Below, in pieces: positions 44,980 to 54,670 of a DNA stretch of 64,000 nt; the first letter of the stretch is position 1; each line of letters opens with the position of its first letter. This stretch comes from JAEZDC01 sp036676415 (GTDB lineage Bacteria; Bacteroidota; Bacteroidia; Chitinophagales; Chitinophagaceae), in NCBI GenBank assembly GCA_036676415.1, contig JAKFCX010000058.1, positions 42,946 through 106,945 of the forward strand, read 5' to 3'. The notes below the pieces were generated by a model. The model ran no database searches. It worked only from the letters and a program-made list of their open reading frames with translations, and was not told the DNA's origin. The translations under genes were made by a program, and so were the position numbers.

Positions 44980-45003
44980 AATGCCTCATTACTGAGGCAT
45001 TTC
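44980..45003. terminator. Intrinsic terminator after clpB (ATGCCTCA type)
   Basis: AAATGCCTCA (44980-44989) pairs with TGAGGCATTT (44994-45003) with a TTAC loop; on the minus strand it begins just after the clpB stop and is followed by T-rich sequence. Same stem as the terminator at 42831. Confidence 0.83.
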
Positions 45004-45004
45004 T

Positions 45005-47614
45005 TTATTTAGCTTGTTCAGTTATATCGTTTCGAAAGACGACCACACCATCGAACACATCAATGAGTACGGGGTGAGACTTGTCTATATCGCCAGCCAG
45101 GATCTTTTTACTCAACTGGTTGATGATCTCTTTTTGTATAAGCCTTTTCAAAGGTCTTGCGCCAAATTGTGGATCATAACCATTGTCTGCCAGGTAATCC
45201 AACAGGTATTCGCTGAACTCGAGTTGAATTCCATTTTGATTGAGCATGTTTTTCAACTGTCTCAATTGAATGCTGATAATACCTTTGATCTCGTTCTTCA
45301 TCAACGGCTGGAACATGATCACCTCGTCTACCCTGTTTAAAAATTCCGGCCTTATGGTTTGACGAAGCAGATTCATCACTTCATTTCTGGTGGAATCAAC
45401 CACTTCATCAAGATTTTTTTCACTTACTCCTTCAAATTTTTCCTGGATGATGTGGCTGCCAATATTGCTTGTCATTATGATGATCGTGTTTTTAAAGTTC
45501 ACCACACGACCTTTATTATCTGTTAATCGTCCATCATCTAAAACCTGCAGGAGTACATTCCAGACATCAGGATGTGCTTTTTCAATCTCATCTAACAGCA
45601 CCACACTGTAAGGCTTTCTTCTAACAGATTCTGTAAGCTGGCCTCCCTCATCATATCCAACATATCCCGGAGGAGCTCCAACCAAACGAGATACTGTATG
45701 TTTCTCCTGGTACTCACTCATGTCTATCCTGGTCATCATGCTTTCATCATCAAAAAGATACTCAGCAAGTGCTTTTGCCAACTCGGTTTTACCCACTCCT
45801 GTTGTTCCAAGGAAAATAAAAGATCCAATTGGTTTACGAGGATCACTTAATCCGGCCCGGCTTCTCCTGATGGCATCTGCAACTGCTGTGATTGCTTCCT
45901 GCTGGCCTACCACCCTCTCATGCAAATGGTCCTCGAGTTGGAGCAATTTTTCTCTTTCACTCTGCATCATCCTCGTTACTGGAATGCCTGTGGCTTTGGC
46001 TACATTCTCTGCAATATCTTCGGCATCTACTTCTTCCTTTAATAATCGCTTCTCGCTGATCTCATCTAACTCCAAAGTAAGATCACTGATTATTTTCTCC
46101 TGTTCCTGTACTCTACCATAACGTATCTCGGCAACCTTACCATAGTCACCTTCTCTTTCTGCTCTTTCAGCAGCCAGTTTCAGATTTTCAATTTCTGCTT
46201 TGGCATTTTGTACTTTCTCCACCAGTTCTTTTTCCTGTTGCCATTTTGCTTTATAGGTATCTCTTTCCACCATCAGGTTACTGATGATGGTATTTAATTC
46301 TTTTAACTTGTCCTCATCATTCTCTCTCTTGATTGCTTCTCTTTCTATCTCCAACTGCCTTATTCTTCTTTCCAGCTCATCCAGTTCTTCCGGCATCGAA
46401 TTCATTTCAAGACGAAGTTTGGCTGCACTTTCATCTATCAGGTCGATGGCTTTATCAGGAAGGAACCTGTCGGTGATATACCTGTTGGACAATTCAACAG
46501 CAGCAATGATCGCTTCGTCTTTGATACGAACATGGTGATGTGATTCATACCTGTCTTTTAATCCACGAAGAATGGATATTGCATCATCTACTGAAGGTTC
46601 ATCAACCACTACTCTCTGGAAACGACGCTCCAGTGCTTTGTCTTTTTCAAAATATTTCTGATATTCGTTCAGCGTTGTTGCACCGATGGCTCTTAATTCG
46701 CCTCTTGCCAAAGCAGGTTTTAGAATATTGGCAGCATCCATTGCTCCTTCACCTCCACCAGCCCCTACCAATGTATGTATCTCGTCGATAAAGAGGATAA
46801 TCTCTCCTTCACTTTTTGCTACTTCGTTGATAACTGCTTTCAAACGTTCTTCAAATTCACCTTTGTATTTGGCTCCTGCAATTAACTGGCCCATGTCGAG
46901 AGCAAAGATGATCTTCGATTTCAGGTTCTCAGGCACATCGCCATTTACAATTCTCATAGCCAACCCTTCGGCGATAGCCGTCTTACCAACACCCGGTTCA
47001 CCAACAAGAATGGGATTGTTTTTTGAACGACGAGAAAGTATATGTAATGTTCTCCTAATCTCTTCATCTCTTCCGATTACCGGATCTAACTTACCTGATC
47101 TTGCTAATTCAATCAGGTTCTTTGCATACTTCTGTAATGAATTATATTGTTGTGATTGTGTTTGTGAATTTACTGTTGAACCCTTACGCAGGTCTTTTAC
47201 AGCAGCGATCAATCCTTTTTCAGTCAGACCAGCATCTTTCAGCATTTTGGCTGCATCATCAGATCCTTGTAATATAGCAAGAACCAAATGTTCGGGATTG
47301 ATGAATTCATCTCCAAATGTTTTAAGCAAAGCATTGGCCCGGAGTAATACATTATTCATTTCCCTGCCGATGGACTGAGCAGGTTCACCTGAAGATTTTG
47401 GAAGCTTTCCAATAGATTCTTCCAATTTGCCTTGTACCCACTGCACATTGACGTTATTCTTTTTCAACAGAAATTCAACCGGTGAATCATCATCAGCCAA
47501 TAAGGCTTTCAGCAAGTGATTTGTTTCTATGTTCGGGTTACCGGCATTAAAAGCTAACTGCTGTGCAGCCTGGATAGTTTCCTGTGCTTTGATCGTATAG
47601 TTGTTCAGATTCAT
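45005..47614 (-). CDS. clpB: ATP-dependent disaggregase ClpB
   Basis: 869-residue Hsp100 disaggregase that extracts proteins from aggregates with DnaK. Layout: Clp N-domain (1-145), AAA1 with Walker A GEPGVGKTAIAEG, a long coiled-coil middle domain (about 405-525, RRIRQLEIEREAIKREND region), AAA2 with Walker A GTTGVGKTELAKAL, GYVGYDEGGQLTE pore loop, and a C-terminal domain. The middle domain marks it as ClpB rather than ClpA or ClpC. Full length. No CIRCE or other heat operator is evident. Confidence 0.97.
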   Translation of the reverse strand: MNLNNYTIKAQETIQAAQQLAFNAGNPNIETNHLLKALLADDDSPVEFLLKKNNVNVQWVQGKLEESIGKLPKSSGEPAQSIGREMNNVLLRANALLKTFGDEFINPEHLVLAILQGSDDAAKMLKDAGLTEKGLIAAVKDLRKGSTVNSQTQSQQYNSLQKYAKNLIELARSGKLDPVIGRDEEIRRTLHILSRRSKNNPILVGEPGVGKTAIAEGLAMRIVNGDVPENLKSKIIFALDMGQLIAGAKYKGEFEERLKAVINEVAKSEGEIILFIDEIHTLVGAGGGEGAMDAANILKPALARGELRAIGATTLNEYQKYFEKDKALERRFQRVVVDEPSVDDAISILRGLKDRYESHHHVRIKDEAIIAAVELSNRYITDRFLPDKAIDLIDESAAKLRLEMNSMPEELDELERRIRQLEIEREAIKRENDEDKLKELNTIISNLMVERDTYKAKWQQEKELVEKVQNAKAEIENLKLAAERAEREGDYGKVAEIRYGRVQEQEKIISDLTLELDEISEKRLLKEEVDAEDIAENVAKATGIPVTRMMQSEREKLLQLEDHLHERVVGQQEAITAVADAIRRSRAGLSDPRKPIGSFIFLGTTGVGKTELAKALAEYLFDDESMMTRIDMSEYQEKHTVSRLVGAPPGYVGYDEGGQLTESVRRKPYSVVLLDEIEKAHPDVWNVLLQVLDDGRLTDNKGRVVNFKNTIIIMTSNIGSHIIQEKFEGVSEKNLDEVVDSTRNEVMNLLRQTIRPEFLNRVDEVIMFQPLMKNEIKGIISIQLRQLKNMLNQNGIQLEFSEYLLDYLADNGYDPQFGARPLKRLIQKEIINQLSKKILAGDIDKSHPVLIDVFDGVVVFRNDITEQAK

Positions 47615-47670
47615 AATTTCATTTTTAAATTACCAGCTCATTATAGTTGTTGAACAACATTCAGGAACCT

Positions 47671-47687
47671 GAAGTGTGCGACGCAAC
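47671..47687 (+). repeat. Dispersed intergenic repeat, copy 4 (GCGACGC variant)
   Basis: GAAGTGTGCGACGCAAC lies 57 bp upstream of the clpB start. It shares the GTGCGACGCAAC core with copies 3 and 5 and the GAAGTG opening with copy 1. Confidence 0.65.
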
Positions 47688-47857
47688 TATGTTACATACA
47701 GAATTACAGCTGGGTAAATAATCACCCTAACGCTTCAAATTAGTATCCAAGCCAAAAATCCAGAAGTAATGTCAGTTTTCTTCTACTGCACCTGCATCAA
47801 AGTCAGTGCCGCAGGATATTAACTGCTAGTATTGCAGCTCATGCAATCAGGAAAATA

Positions 47858-47880
47858 AAAAAGGATCAATGATCCTTTTT
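47858..47880. terminator. Hairpin terminator overlapping the DUF3857 stop
   Basis: AAAAAGGATC and GATCCTTTTT pair perfectly around an AAT loop. The stop codon of the minus-strand gene lies in the hairpin, whose symmetric A and T runs would serve either direction. Confidence 0.72.
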
Positions 47881-49770
47881 AACAAGTACGATTTTACTTC
47901 GATCGGCTTTATATATCTCCTCCATATATTTTACCAGATCAGGATAGTCTTTTGCTGGAAAAGTACCGGCATACCTTTCACTTGTACGAACCATATCAAT
48001 TGCATTATTGTTAACAGCGAAACTGATAGAATACTTACCCCATTTTGATTGCAGTATTGTTTCTTTTGGAAGTGCTTCAACGGTATATCCTGCCGGAACA
48101 TTGATATGAACTGTATCTACATCTCTATAAGACAAGGTAAATTGGATGTCGAACTTTCTTGGTTTGTCTGCAGAAAGCTTTGCCCCCAGTTTGTTAAAAA
48201 GATTCGGCTGGATGAACAATCTTTTACCAGTAATGGTTGCATAAGAGGGAGCTGATATTTTGAGGTATTCGTTTACAGAGGGAAGTTTACCTTTCTGCTC
48301 CTTGTAATCAGATGCAAGCACTTTGTATGTTGGCAGATTAATACGTTCATTCAAATACTTTTCTCTTTGTTCATTATTGAAATAGTGAATCAATGCATGC
48401 GGTGTTTCCTGTTGTTCTCCTGTAAAATGAGTTTTTACATCTGCAATTAAATTTCCTTCATTATCGATCGTTGCATCAACTTTCCTGAGTTGCTGGTTAT
48501 CTTCAGCAAAGTATGAAGGTGTAGTTACCACATGACCTCCATCTTCTGACAAGAATAATGCTTTCCGGTTTCCTGTACTGGAGCCCATAAATCCTGCACT
48601 TTTGGTTTGGCTGGTACACTCAAGCCATAAAGTATCATTTGCCATTGGCACACACATGATAACGTGGTTAAAGTTTGGTGCAGGAAAATCCTCCCATAAA
48701 CCTTTAGCTCCATCACCGGAATTGATGATAACATTATTTGCACTTATCCCTGCTTCTTTTAGCAGGCTCACCATATAGTTTGATAGCGCTTTACAATCGC
48801 CATAACGTTTATTGGCCACAAAAGATGCATCAAACGGCTGACAGCCACCAATGCCTAACTGTATACTTATGTAACGGGTGTTTTTTTGCAAATAATCGTA
48901 GAGCACTTTCACTTTCGCTAAAGGATCAGTTAAATGGTCTGTTAGCTTGTGAACATCAGCAATAATTGACTCAGGCAAACTATTCCTGCCCTGGTACAAA
49001 CTGTTCATATAAGCTCCAAGGCTCTTCCATGTTTCCATGTTTCCCTTATAACCACCAAACTCAAAATCGGTAGCTCCCAGGAATACTGATGGACATATCT
49101 CATCCCATTCAGGTTGATAGGCTTCGCTGGTATATGCAGGCATATTTTGTAAAGCCCAGGTATGTGTTACATATTTGGAACTGTTGGATAATTGAGGCTG
49201 TTGAGAAAAGTTTAGTTGTTTATACCTGAATTTATAATCTGTAGGTGACTCAACAACAAACCTGCTGTTTTGTACACTGATCTTTTCACGTTGAACAGGT
49301 TTCCATGATGGAAGAAAAAAGAGACCATCAAATTCTACTTCATCTTCATATTCCACCGTATAGGGATAACTTCGAAAATAGAAGTTATGCACTTTAAGCC
49401 GATCATCTGTCATCAGGCTCATCTGGTCGTCATAAGAAAGATCGGATATATCTTTCTTCTTAACCGATTTCAGTTTTTTTCCTGCTGCATCATAAAGATT
49501 TCCATCGATATCATTGATAGAAAAAAGTTTGCTGTAGGAATTTACATAGCCCGAATAACGATCTCCATCTTCATTTAAAATGGTGATAGCCCATTTATGA
49601 CGCACCACAGCTTTTGAAGGTGATTTGATTTTAACGATCAATTCTTCAAAGCGTTTAACAGCATGTGCATTTTTTTTTAAAGAATCTGGAATGAGGGCAA
49701 CATTATAGTCCTGTGCAGTTAACACTATGCTACATAACACAAGTTGTATTGTAATGAGTAAACTTTTCAT
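47866..49770 (-). CDS. DUF3857 and transglutaminase-like domain exported protein (second copy)
   Basis: 634 residues from ATG 49770, which opens MKSLLITIQLVLCSIVLTAQ. N-terminal DUF3857 (about 50-220) precedes a transglutaminase-like domain with a visible Cys in GDCKALSNYM, a downstream NFNHVIM histidine and LWLECTSQ. The C-terminal third is beta-rich (DUF2569/DUF3858-like). Cys and His are in place, so it may be active on peptides or cell-wall material; the reaction is unknown. It follows its paralogue by 4 bp. Confidence 0.88.
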   Translation of the reverse strand: MKSLLITIQLVLCSIVLTAQDYNVALIPDSLKKNAHAVKRFEELIVKIKSPSKAVVRHKWAITILNEDGDRYSGYVNSYSKLFSINDIDGNLYDAAGKKLKSVKKKDISDLSYDDQMSLMTDDRLKVHNFYFRSYPYTVEYEDEVEFDGLFFLPSWKPVQREKISVQNSRFVVESPTDYKFRYKQLNFSQQPQLSNSSKYVTHTWALQNMPAYTSEAYQPEWDEICPSVFLGATDFEFGGYKGNMETWKSLGAYMNSLYQGRNSLPESIIADVHKLTDHLTDPLAKVKVLYDYLQKNTRYISIQLGIGGCQPFDASFVANKRYGDCKALSNYMVSLLKEAGISANNVIINSGDGAKGLWEDFPAPNFNHVIMCVPMANDTLWLECTSQTKSAGFMGSSTGNRKALFLSEDGGHVVTTPSYFAEDNQQLRKVDATIDNEGNLIADVKTHFTGEQQETPHALIHYFNNEQREKYLNERINLPTYKVLASDYKEQKGKLPSVNEYLKISAPSYATITGKRLFIQPNLFNKLGAKLSADKPRKFDIQFTLSYRDVDTVHINVPAGYTVEALPKETILQSKWGKYSISFAVNNNAIDMVRTSERYAGTFPAKDYPDLVKYMEEIYKADRSKIVLVKKDH

Positions 49771-49774
49771 TCTA

Positions 49775-51793
49775 TTATTTTTTCTTGAAAACAATCTGCT
49801 CGCTATGTTTTTTTACAATCATGGAGAAGAAATTTCGCAATACCTCGTAATCATCTTTCTGGAAAGTAGCTTTATTGATCACCAGTCTTGACCTGAACTG
49901 TATTGTTGAACCCTTCAAATTGATGAGGTATTCAAACATCCCTTCATCATCATTTAGTTTAACTCTTGACGACTTTGGCAGTTCTTCCACTTCATAGCCT
50001 GCAGGTACATCCATGTTAAGCACATAGGTTTCATTGATGGTATAAGGCATTTCAACAGGATATTGCCTTGTAGCTGAAGTAAACGGATTGTCTTTTATCG
50101 CCTCACTTAACATCGGATTAAAGTAGATGATGTCTTCATCTGCGGCAAACTTAAAGTCATATTTTATCACTGCAGGATCATCGTATGAGGTTAACATGTC
50201 AACTGCTGTATTATTCAAATCCACTTCGAAGGAGTATGATTTCTTCACTTCTTTAAAATAATCCTCCTGGGTTGTTTTGGAAAATTTATCCCTGAGTAAA
50301 TACGATTCAAAATAGCCCAGATTTGAAGTGAAAGACCCGGTCATTCCTTTGCCTTCTGCGTCATTCATAATAAATACAGAAGTGACTTTTGATTCTGTTA
50401 ATGAATCTGCGAACAGGTTTATTAAATGAGGGATTGGTGCTTCAATCACCCTTGCATATCCATTATATACATCAGAATGCAGCTTTCCGAATCCAAGCTT
50501 GTTGTGAGAAGCATCTAACAAAAAGAATTCCTCACCAATTTTAACCCTTGCTATAACATAATTAAACCTGTTCAGCAGCGGGTATAATTCATATGCTTTA
50601 CCATTGTTAGTAGTACTCAGTAAAACCGGCTGAGCTTCCAGTCCCTTGCTTTTGAGCATAGCAGTGAGCAGGAGATTGATATCAGCTACATTTCCATTTT
50701 TATTCTGGTATGTTTTCTTCAAAGGATTGCTCATCCATACCGCTGAATGATCGGTGCAGGTAAAGTTATCTCTTACAAAACGAAAGATCCTGGCTGCCTT
50801 TTCCTTGTCACCAGCTGCACCATTAATTGCATTATTGACGTCACCATCAAAGAAAGAATTATTCTTAGCTAGCTGGGCACCGAAATCTTCGTCTGCAAGT
50901 AATCCTTGTGCAAGTTTCATCCAGTTACCCATTACATCAGTAACTCTTCCGTTTGGCCATCTAATGGTACGTAACTGGAATTCGATCTTTTGAATATGAT
51001 TGCTTAAAGAAGTGGTGAATGCTTCATTTTTTAAAGCGGGAACGTTCTTTACCGCCCAAACATTATTGTAAACATTTCCTTCCCATTTGATAACTTCTGT
51101 TTTTTCATAAGCACTTTGAGCAGGGACTAAAATGTGAAAAAAATCATGACTTGTATTTGCATCGCTTATGTCGAACTGGTGATAGCCCTGGTTGATCAAA
51201 ACATAATCAAAAAGGCTGGGAACACTTACCGAATATTCAGACCATATCCTTGGCATTGATCCCTGGAAATCCCAACTACGTAAATACGTAAAAAATGGAG
51301 TGGTGATCTTGTATTTATATTCGAGGATAGATCCTTCTTTGAGATTTGGAAAAGTAAATTTCCTAACCGTATAGTATTTATTTACCCTGTCTTTAAAAAC
51401 TGAACTTTTTTCCAGCTTGGTAGCAACCACTTTCTCTCCTTCCAGGTTGTAAGTAAATGCCTCAAGGTCATCTATTTTTTCTTCGGTATTGCCCTGGCTG
51501 TAAACAACAATAGATATCGTAGCATTATCAAAGCCATTCTTATTCATGATACGAATACGCTTATGTTGCTTGAATACGATTGAAAAGAATCCATCCCTGT
51601 TTGCTTCAAATTTAGATTCACCAATATCTGCCAAAACTACGGCAGAAGCACTGCTGTCTACTTCGTAGGCAGTAGGCTCAAAGTCAACCATTTTAATGTC
51701 GCCGAATTTTAGATTGGATTTTTGAAGTTTATTTTGCTGTGAAAACGAAAGAAGAGGCAGTAACAATACTGCGATTGAAAAAAGATTTCTCAT
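49775..51793 (-). CDS. DUF3857 and transglutaminase-like domain exported protein (first copy)
   Basis: 672 residues with signal peptide MRNLFSIAVLLLPLLSFSQ. Same layout as the downstream gene: DUF3857 then a transglutaminase-like domain. Here the segment around the expected active site reads NVADINLLLTAML, where the paralogue has GDCKALSNYM; the Cys is replaced by Ala. This copy may be inactive, and could be a binding partner of the active copy. The start overlaps the start region of queG in the opposite direction. Confidence 0.87.
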   Translation of the reverse strand: MRNLFSIAVLLLPLLSFSQQNKLQKSNLKFGDIKMVDFEPTAYEVDSSASAVVLADIGESKFEANRDGFFSIVFKQHKRIRIMNKNGFDNATISIVVYSQGNTEEKIDDLEAFTYNLEGEKVVATKLEKSSVFKDRVNKYYTVRKFTFPNLKEGSILEYKYKITTPFFTYLRSWDFQGSMPRIWSEYSVSVPSLFDYVLINQGYHQFDISDANTSHDFFHILVPAQSAYEKTEVIKWEGNVYNNVWAVKNVPALKNEAFTTSLSNHIQKIEFQLRTIRWPNGRVTDVMGNWMKLAQGLLADEDFGAQLAKNNSFFDGDVNNAINGAAGDKEKAARIFRFVRDNFTCTDHSAVWMSNPLKKTYQNKNGNVADINLLLTAMLKSKGLEAQPVLLSTTNNGKAYELYPLLNRFNYVIARVKIGEEFFLLDASHNKLGFGKLHSDVYNGYARVIEAPIPHLINLFADSLTESKVTSVFIMNDAEGKGMTGSFTSNLGYFESYLLRDKFSKTTQEDYFKEVKKSYSFEVDLNNTAVDMLTSYDDPAVIKYDFKFAADEDIIYFNPMLSEAIKDNPFTSATRQYPVEMPYTINETYVLNMDVPAGYEVEELPKSSRVKLNDDEGMFEYLINLKGSTIQFRSRLVINKATFQKDDYEVLRNFFSMIVKKHSEQIVFKKK

Positions 51794-51853
51794 GGCATTT
51801 TTCGGTTTAGAGAATGAAAGTGTTAAAGAATTCTCCCGGATAAATATAAATTT

Positions 51854-51861
51854 TAGTTTTG
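51854..51861 (+). promoter_or_regulatory. TAnnTTTG -7 box for queG inside its longest open frame
   Basis: TAGTTTTG lies 15 bp before the TTG at 51876. It supports the shorter start; the upstream element is weak. Confidence 0.35.
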
Positions 51862-51875
51862 AAATAAATCATGCC

Positions 51876-52820
51876 TTGGATCAACATTCTAATACTCGTC
51901 TTATAAAAGAAATTTCATCAGCGCTTGGCTTCGACCATTGCGGTATTGCCAAGGCAGTTTATCTTGATGATGATGCCAGGAGATTAGAAAGCTGGCTGAA
52001 TAATTCTTTTAACGGCAGCATGAAATACATGGAAAATTATTTTGATCTGAGAGTTGATCCGTCAAAATTAGTTCCCGGGGCAAAATCAGTAATAACACTT
52101 TTACTAAACTATTATCCAGCTGAACAGACCAGCCAGGCTGATATTAAAATATCGAAATATGCCTGGGGTAAAGATTACCATGAGGTAATAAAAGGAAAAT
52201 TAAAGGAATTGATGTTTCGAATCAATGAAAGCATTGGACAAGTAAATGGAAGAGGTTTTGTTGATTCGGCTCCTGTACTTGAGAGAACCTGGGCTCAGAA
52301 AAGTGGCTTAGGATGGATCGGTAAGAATGGCAATATGATAACCAAAGGCTCAGGTTCATTTTTCTTTATTGCCACATTAATCGTTGATATCGACCTGGCT
52401 TATGACGATCCTTTTGCGAAAGACTATTGTGGAAGTTGCAGGAGATGCATTGATGCTTGTCCTACAGATGCTATCCTTGAAAACAAAGTCATTAATGGAA
52501 GCAAATGCATTTCATATTATACGATTGAATTAAAAGATTCGCTGATTCCGAATGATATGTCGGGAAAGTTTGATAACTGGATGTTTGGTTGTGATGTTTG
52601 CCAGGATGTGTGTCCGTGGAATCGTTTTAGCAAACCTACCAATGAAGCTGCATTTACTCCTATACCTGAAATTTTAAATCTTACTACCAACGAATGGGAA
52701 TCGCTGACTCAAGAATCATTCAAAAGAATATTTAAAGATTCACCGCTAAAGAGAAGTAAATGGCAGGGAATACAGAGGAATCTTAGGTTCATTCAAACAC
52801 ATCCCCTGCCGTTAGATTAG
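51876..52820 (+). CDS. queG: Epoxyqueuosine reductase
   Basis: Reduces epoxyqueuosine to queuosine in tRNA with a cobalamin cofactor and two [4Fe-4S] clusters. Cluster Cys motifs are CGSCRRCIDACPTDAI and CDVCQDVCPW, with a lone KCISYYTIE Cys before the latter. I place the start at TTG 51876 (314 residues, LDQHSNTRLIKEISSALGFDHCGIAKA region), which fits the family. The ATG at 51792 would make its start codon overlap the divergent neighbour's start codon and add 28 unrelated residues. Convergent with an outer-membrane protein. Confidence 0.92.
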   Translation: MDQHSNTRLIKEISSALGFDHCGIAKAVYLDDDARRLESWLNNSFNGSMKYMENYFDLRVDPSKLVPGAKSVITLLLNYYPAEQTSQADIKISKYAWGKDYHEVIKGKLKELMFRINESIGQVNGRGFVDSAPVLERTWAQKSGLGWIGKNGNMITKGSGSFFFIATLIVDIDLAYDDPFAKDYCGSCRRCIDACPTDAILENKVINGSKCISYYTIELKDSLIPNDMSGKFDNWMFGCDVCQDVCPWNRFSKPTNEAAFTPIPEILNLTTNEWESLTQESFKRIFKDSPLKRSKWQGIQRNLRFIQTHPLPLD

Positions 52821-53383
52821 AAGATCACTTTTACACCAAGATCTACTCTTTGCAATTTGTACAACAGTGTTTTTTCTGTTAAACTGTTACCGGGTTGAGG
52901 CCATGGATCCCATACCCTGTCATTGTATTTTTCAGTTATCGATTTATAACTCCATGAAATAGTTGTTGCAAATCTCACTTGCTTATGAGCATTGAATAAT
53001 ACACCTGTTCCTCCTTTGAAATAAACGCCACGTGTAAATGTAGAAGGTGTGGTTTGCCACCAGCTAAACCGGTGATCTTTCTGTTCCTGTGTAAGCCAAT
53101 CGATGTTCAATCCTCCTGCAATTTGAACAAAGGGTCGGATATTTCTATCTGAGAAATCTTTCCTGATCTCTGCAAATACAGGAACAGTTCTAAAGCGATA
53201 ATAATCGACACCCGATCCCAATCCAAAATACCAACTGTTTAACACTAACCCGTGAGAGGTATTTAAGTATGCATTGGTTTGAAAATTTCCATTGGTTACA
53301 CCGGCCTCAAAACTTCCGCTATACTTCTGAGCATAACAAAATGTTGAAAGCAACAACATGGATAATAAGGAAATTGATTTCAT
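52817..53383 (-). CDS. Small outer-membrane beta-barrel protein
   Basis: 188 residues with signal peptide MKSISLLSMLLLSTFCYAQ. Alternating beta segments such as YSGSFEAGVTNGNFQTNAYL, VRFATTISWSYK and RVDLGVKVIF with a terminal aromatic residue indicate a barrel of 8 or so strands. It starts one base after the stop of the LVIVD gene, so it is the last gene of the sigma-factor operon. No substrate known. Confidence 0.8.
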   Translation of the reverse strand: MKSISLLSMLLLSTFCYAQKYSGSFEAGVTNGNFQTNAYLNTSHGLVLNSWYFGLGSGVDYYRFRTVPVFAEIRKDFSDRNIRPFVQIAGGLNIDWLTQEQKDHRFSWWQTTPSTFTRGVYFKGGTGVLFNAHKQVRFATTISWSYKSITEKYNDRVWDPWPQPGNSLTEKTLLYKLQRVDLGVKVIF

Positions 53384-53384
53384 A

Positions 53385-54623
53385 CTAGTTACGGGTTGAT
53401 ATCTTACTAATCACTTTTACATTAGCTATATTACTGTAATCAACCAGGTACAGTCCATCTTTGGCAACGGTGATTGCGATGTTGTTAATGGCTATTACAT
53501 CATAAGTTTCCATTCCACCCAGGGTCTTTACGGTAGTAATATTGTTTACGTTCTGTGCATTGAGAATTCTTAATCCTGCGATGCCATCGCAAAGAAATAT
53601 ATGATCACCATCCTTAGCCAGGCCAAATGGATTGGTGAATGGATATGTTTTCACCAAAGACGGGCTAGCAAGGTTTGAAATGTTTACCACATCCATCTGG
53701 TTATTTGGTCCTGCACAAAAAGTTCCTGTACGTAAAGTAACATAAGCATATGTATCATCCACAATAACCGGATCACAGGCTGTGGCATGAGCAAACATTC
53801 CTGTCTTAACAGGGTTATCCGGATTGGCCACTGAGAATATATGCATGCCATTCATAGAACCAATGAACAGGTTATTCTTGAAAGGATAAATGGTTTCAAT
53901 ATTACCGGCACCTGCAGAGAGACTTTTTACAAATACCGGGTCAGCTGCATTTGCAACATTAAATACTTTCAGTTCCCACGTTGAAACTGTGTACAGCCTG
54001 CTGTTCATCAAACCAAACCTTGCCATTGAACCTGCCTGTCCGGCTGATCCTGAAGATCCTACTGTTCCACCCTGGGCATTGGTAAACGGACTGAACGTAA
54101 CAAGATTCTTATCCAGACTGAAGTCACCTTTATGTTTAATTACTGTATCTATTCTTTTCCAGTCGGCAATAACAAGGCTTGTATCCGGTACAAAATATTG
54201 CTGTGGAAATACTTTGTCTTCAAAATTAACCGCTGAAATATTTAAGGGATTGGAAATGTCTAATGTAACCAGGTCAGTGTACTGATCTGCATATAAATAA
54301 TTTCCGTTAACCGCAATGTCAACATTACCCGGAATGCTGATGAAAGCAATATTAGTTGGGGAAGCAGGTGTGGAATAATCGATGATATGGATTCCACGAT
54401 TAACATCATTCAGAAAAATATAATTACCTCTTACAAATATTTTTCCGGGTTGATGAATCACCTGTGCAGGTCCACTCTTAATAGCTGCTCTTACTTCTGC
54501 CCTTGTTTTATAAACGGGTCTGTAAAATGTATATTTCTCCACCACGGTGTCTTTAAAACAACCGCTAAACATGAACGCAACTAAAGCTATTAAAATGGTT
54601 GCAAAAATTGTTTTGATTTTCAT
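53385..54623 (-). CDS. LVIVD-repeat lipoprotein
   Basis: 412 residues from ATG 54623; 17 more codons upstream lie before the signal peptide. Lipobox near FMFSGC. The mature protein consists of LVIVD-type propeller repeats (VDIAVNGNYLYADQYTDLVTLDISNP, NNLFIGSMNGMHIFSVANPDNP, GDHIFLCDGIAGLRILNAQN), with six or so units. Surface-exposed and of unknown role. Third gene in the sigma operon. Confidence 0.88.
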   Translation of the reverse strand: MKIKTIFATILIALVAFMFSGCFKDTVVEKYTFYRPVYKTRAEVRAAIKSGPAQVIHQPGKIFVRGNYIFLNDVNRGIHIIDYSTPASPTNIAFISIPGNVDIAVNGNYLYADQYTDLVTLDISNPLNISAVNFEDKVFPQQYFVPDTSLVIADWKRIDTVIKHKGDFSLDKNLVTFSPFTNAQGGTVGSSGSAGQAGSMARFGLMNSRLYTVSTWELKVFNVANAADPVFVKSLSAGAGNIETIYPFKNNLFIGSMNGMHIFSVANPDNPVKTGMFAHATACDPVIVDDTYAYVTLRTGTFCAGPNNQMDVVNISNLASPSLVKTYPFTNPFGLAKDGDHIFLCDGIAGLRILNAQNVNNITTVKTLGGMETYDVIAINNIAITVAKDGLYLVDYSNIANVKVISKISTRN

Positions 54624-54670
54624 AATAAGCGTTTGAAAGGTTGAGTGCACAAAAACAAAGAACGTTGCAT

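Noticed and set aside
46686..47378. 230-residue open frame antisense to clpB
   Set aside because: It is a shadow of the strongly conserved ClpB coding frame; the translation is Ser/Pro-rich and shows no domain.
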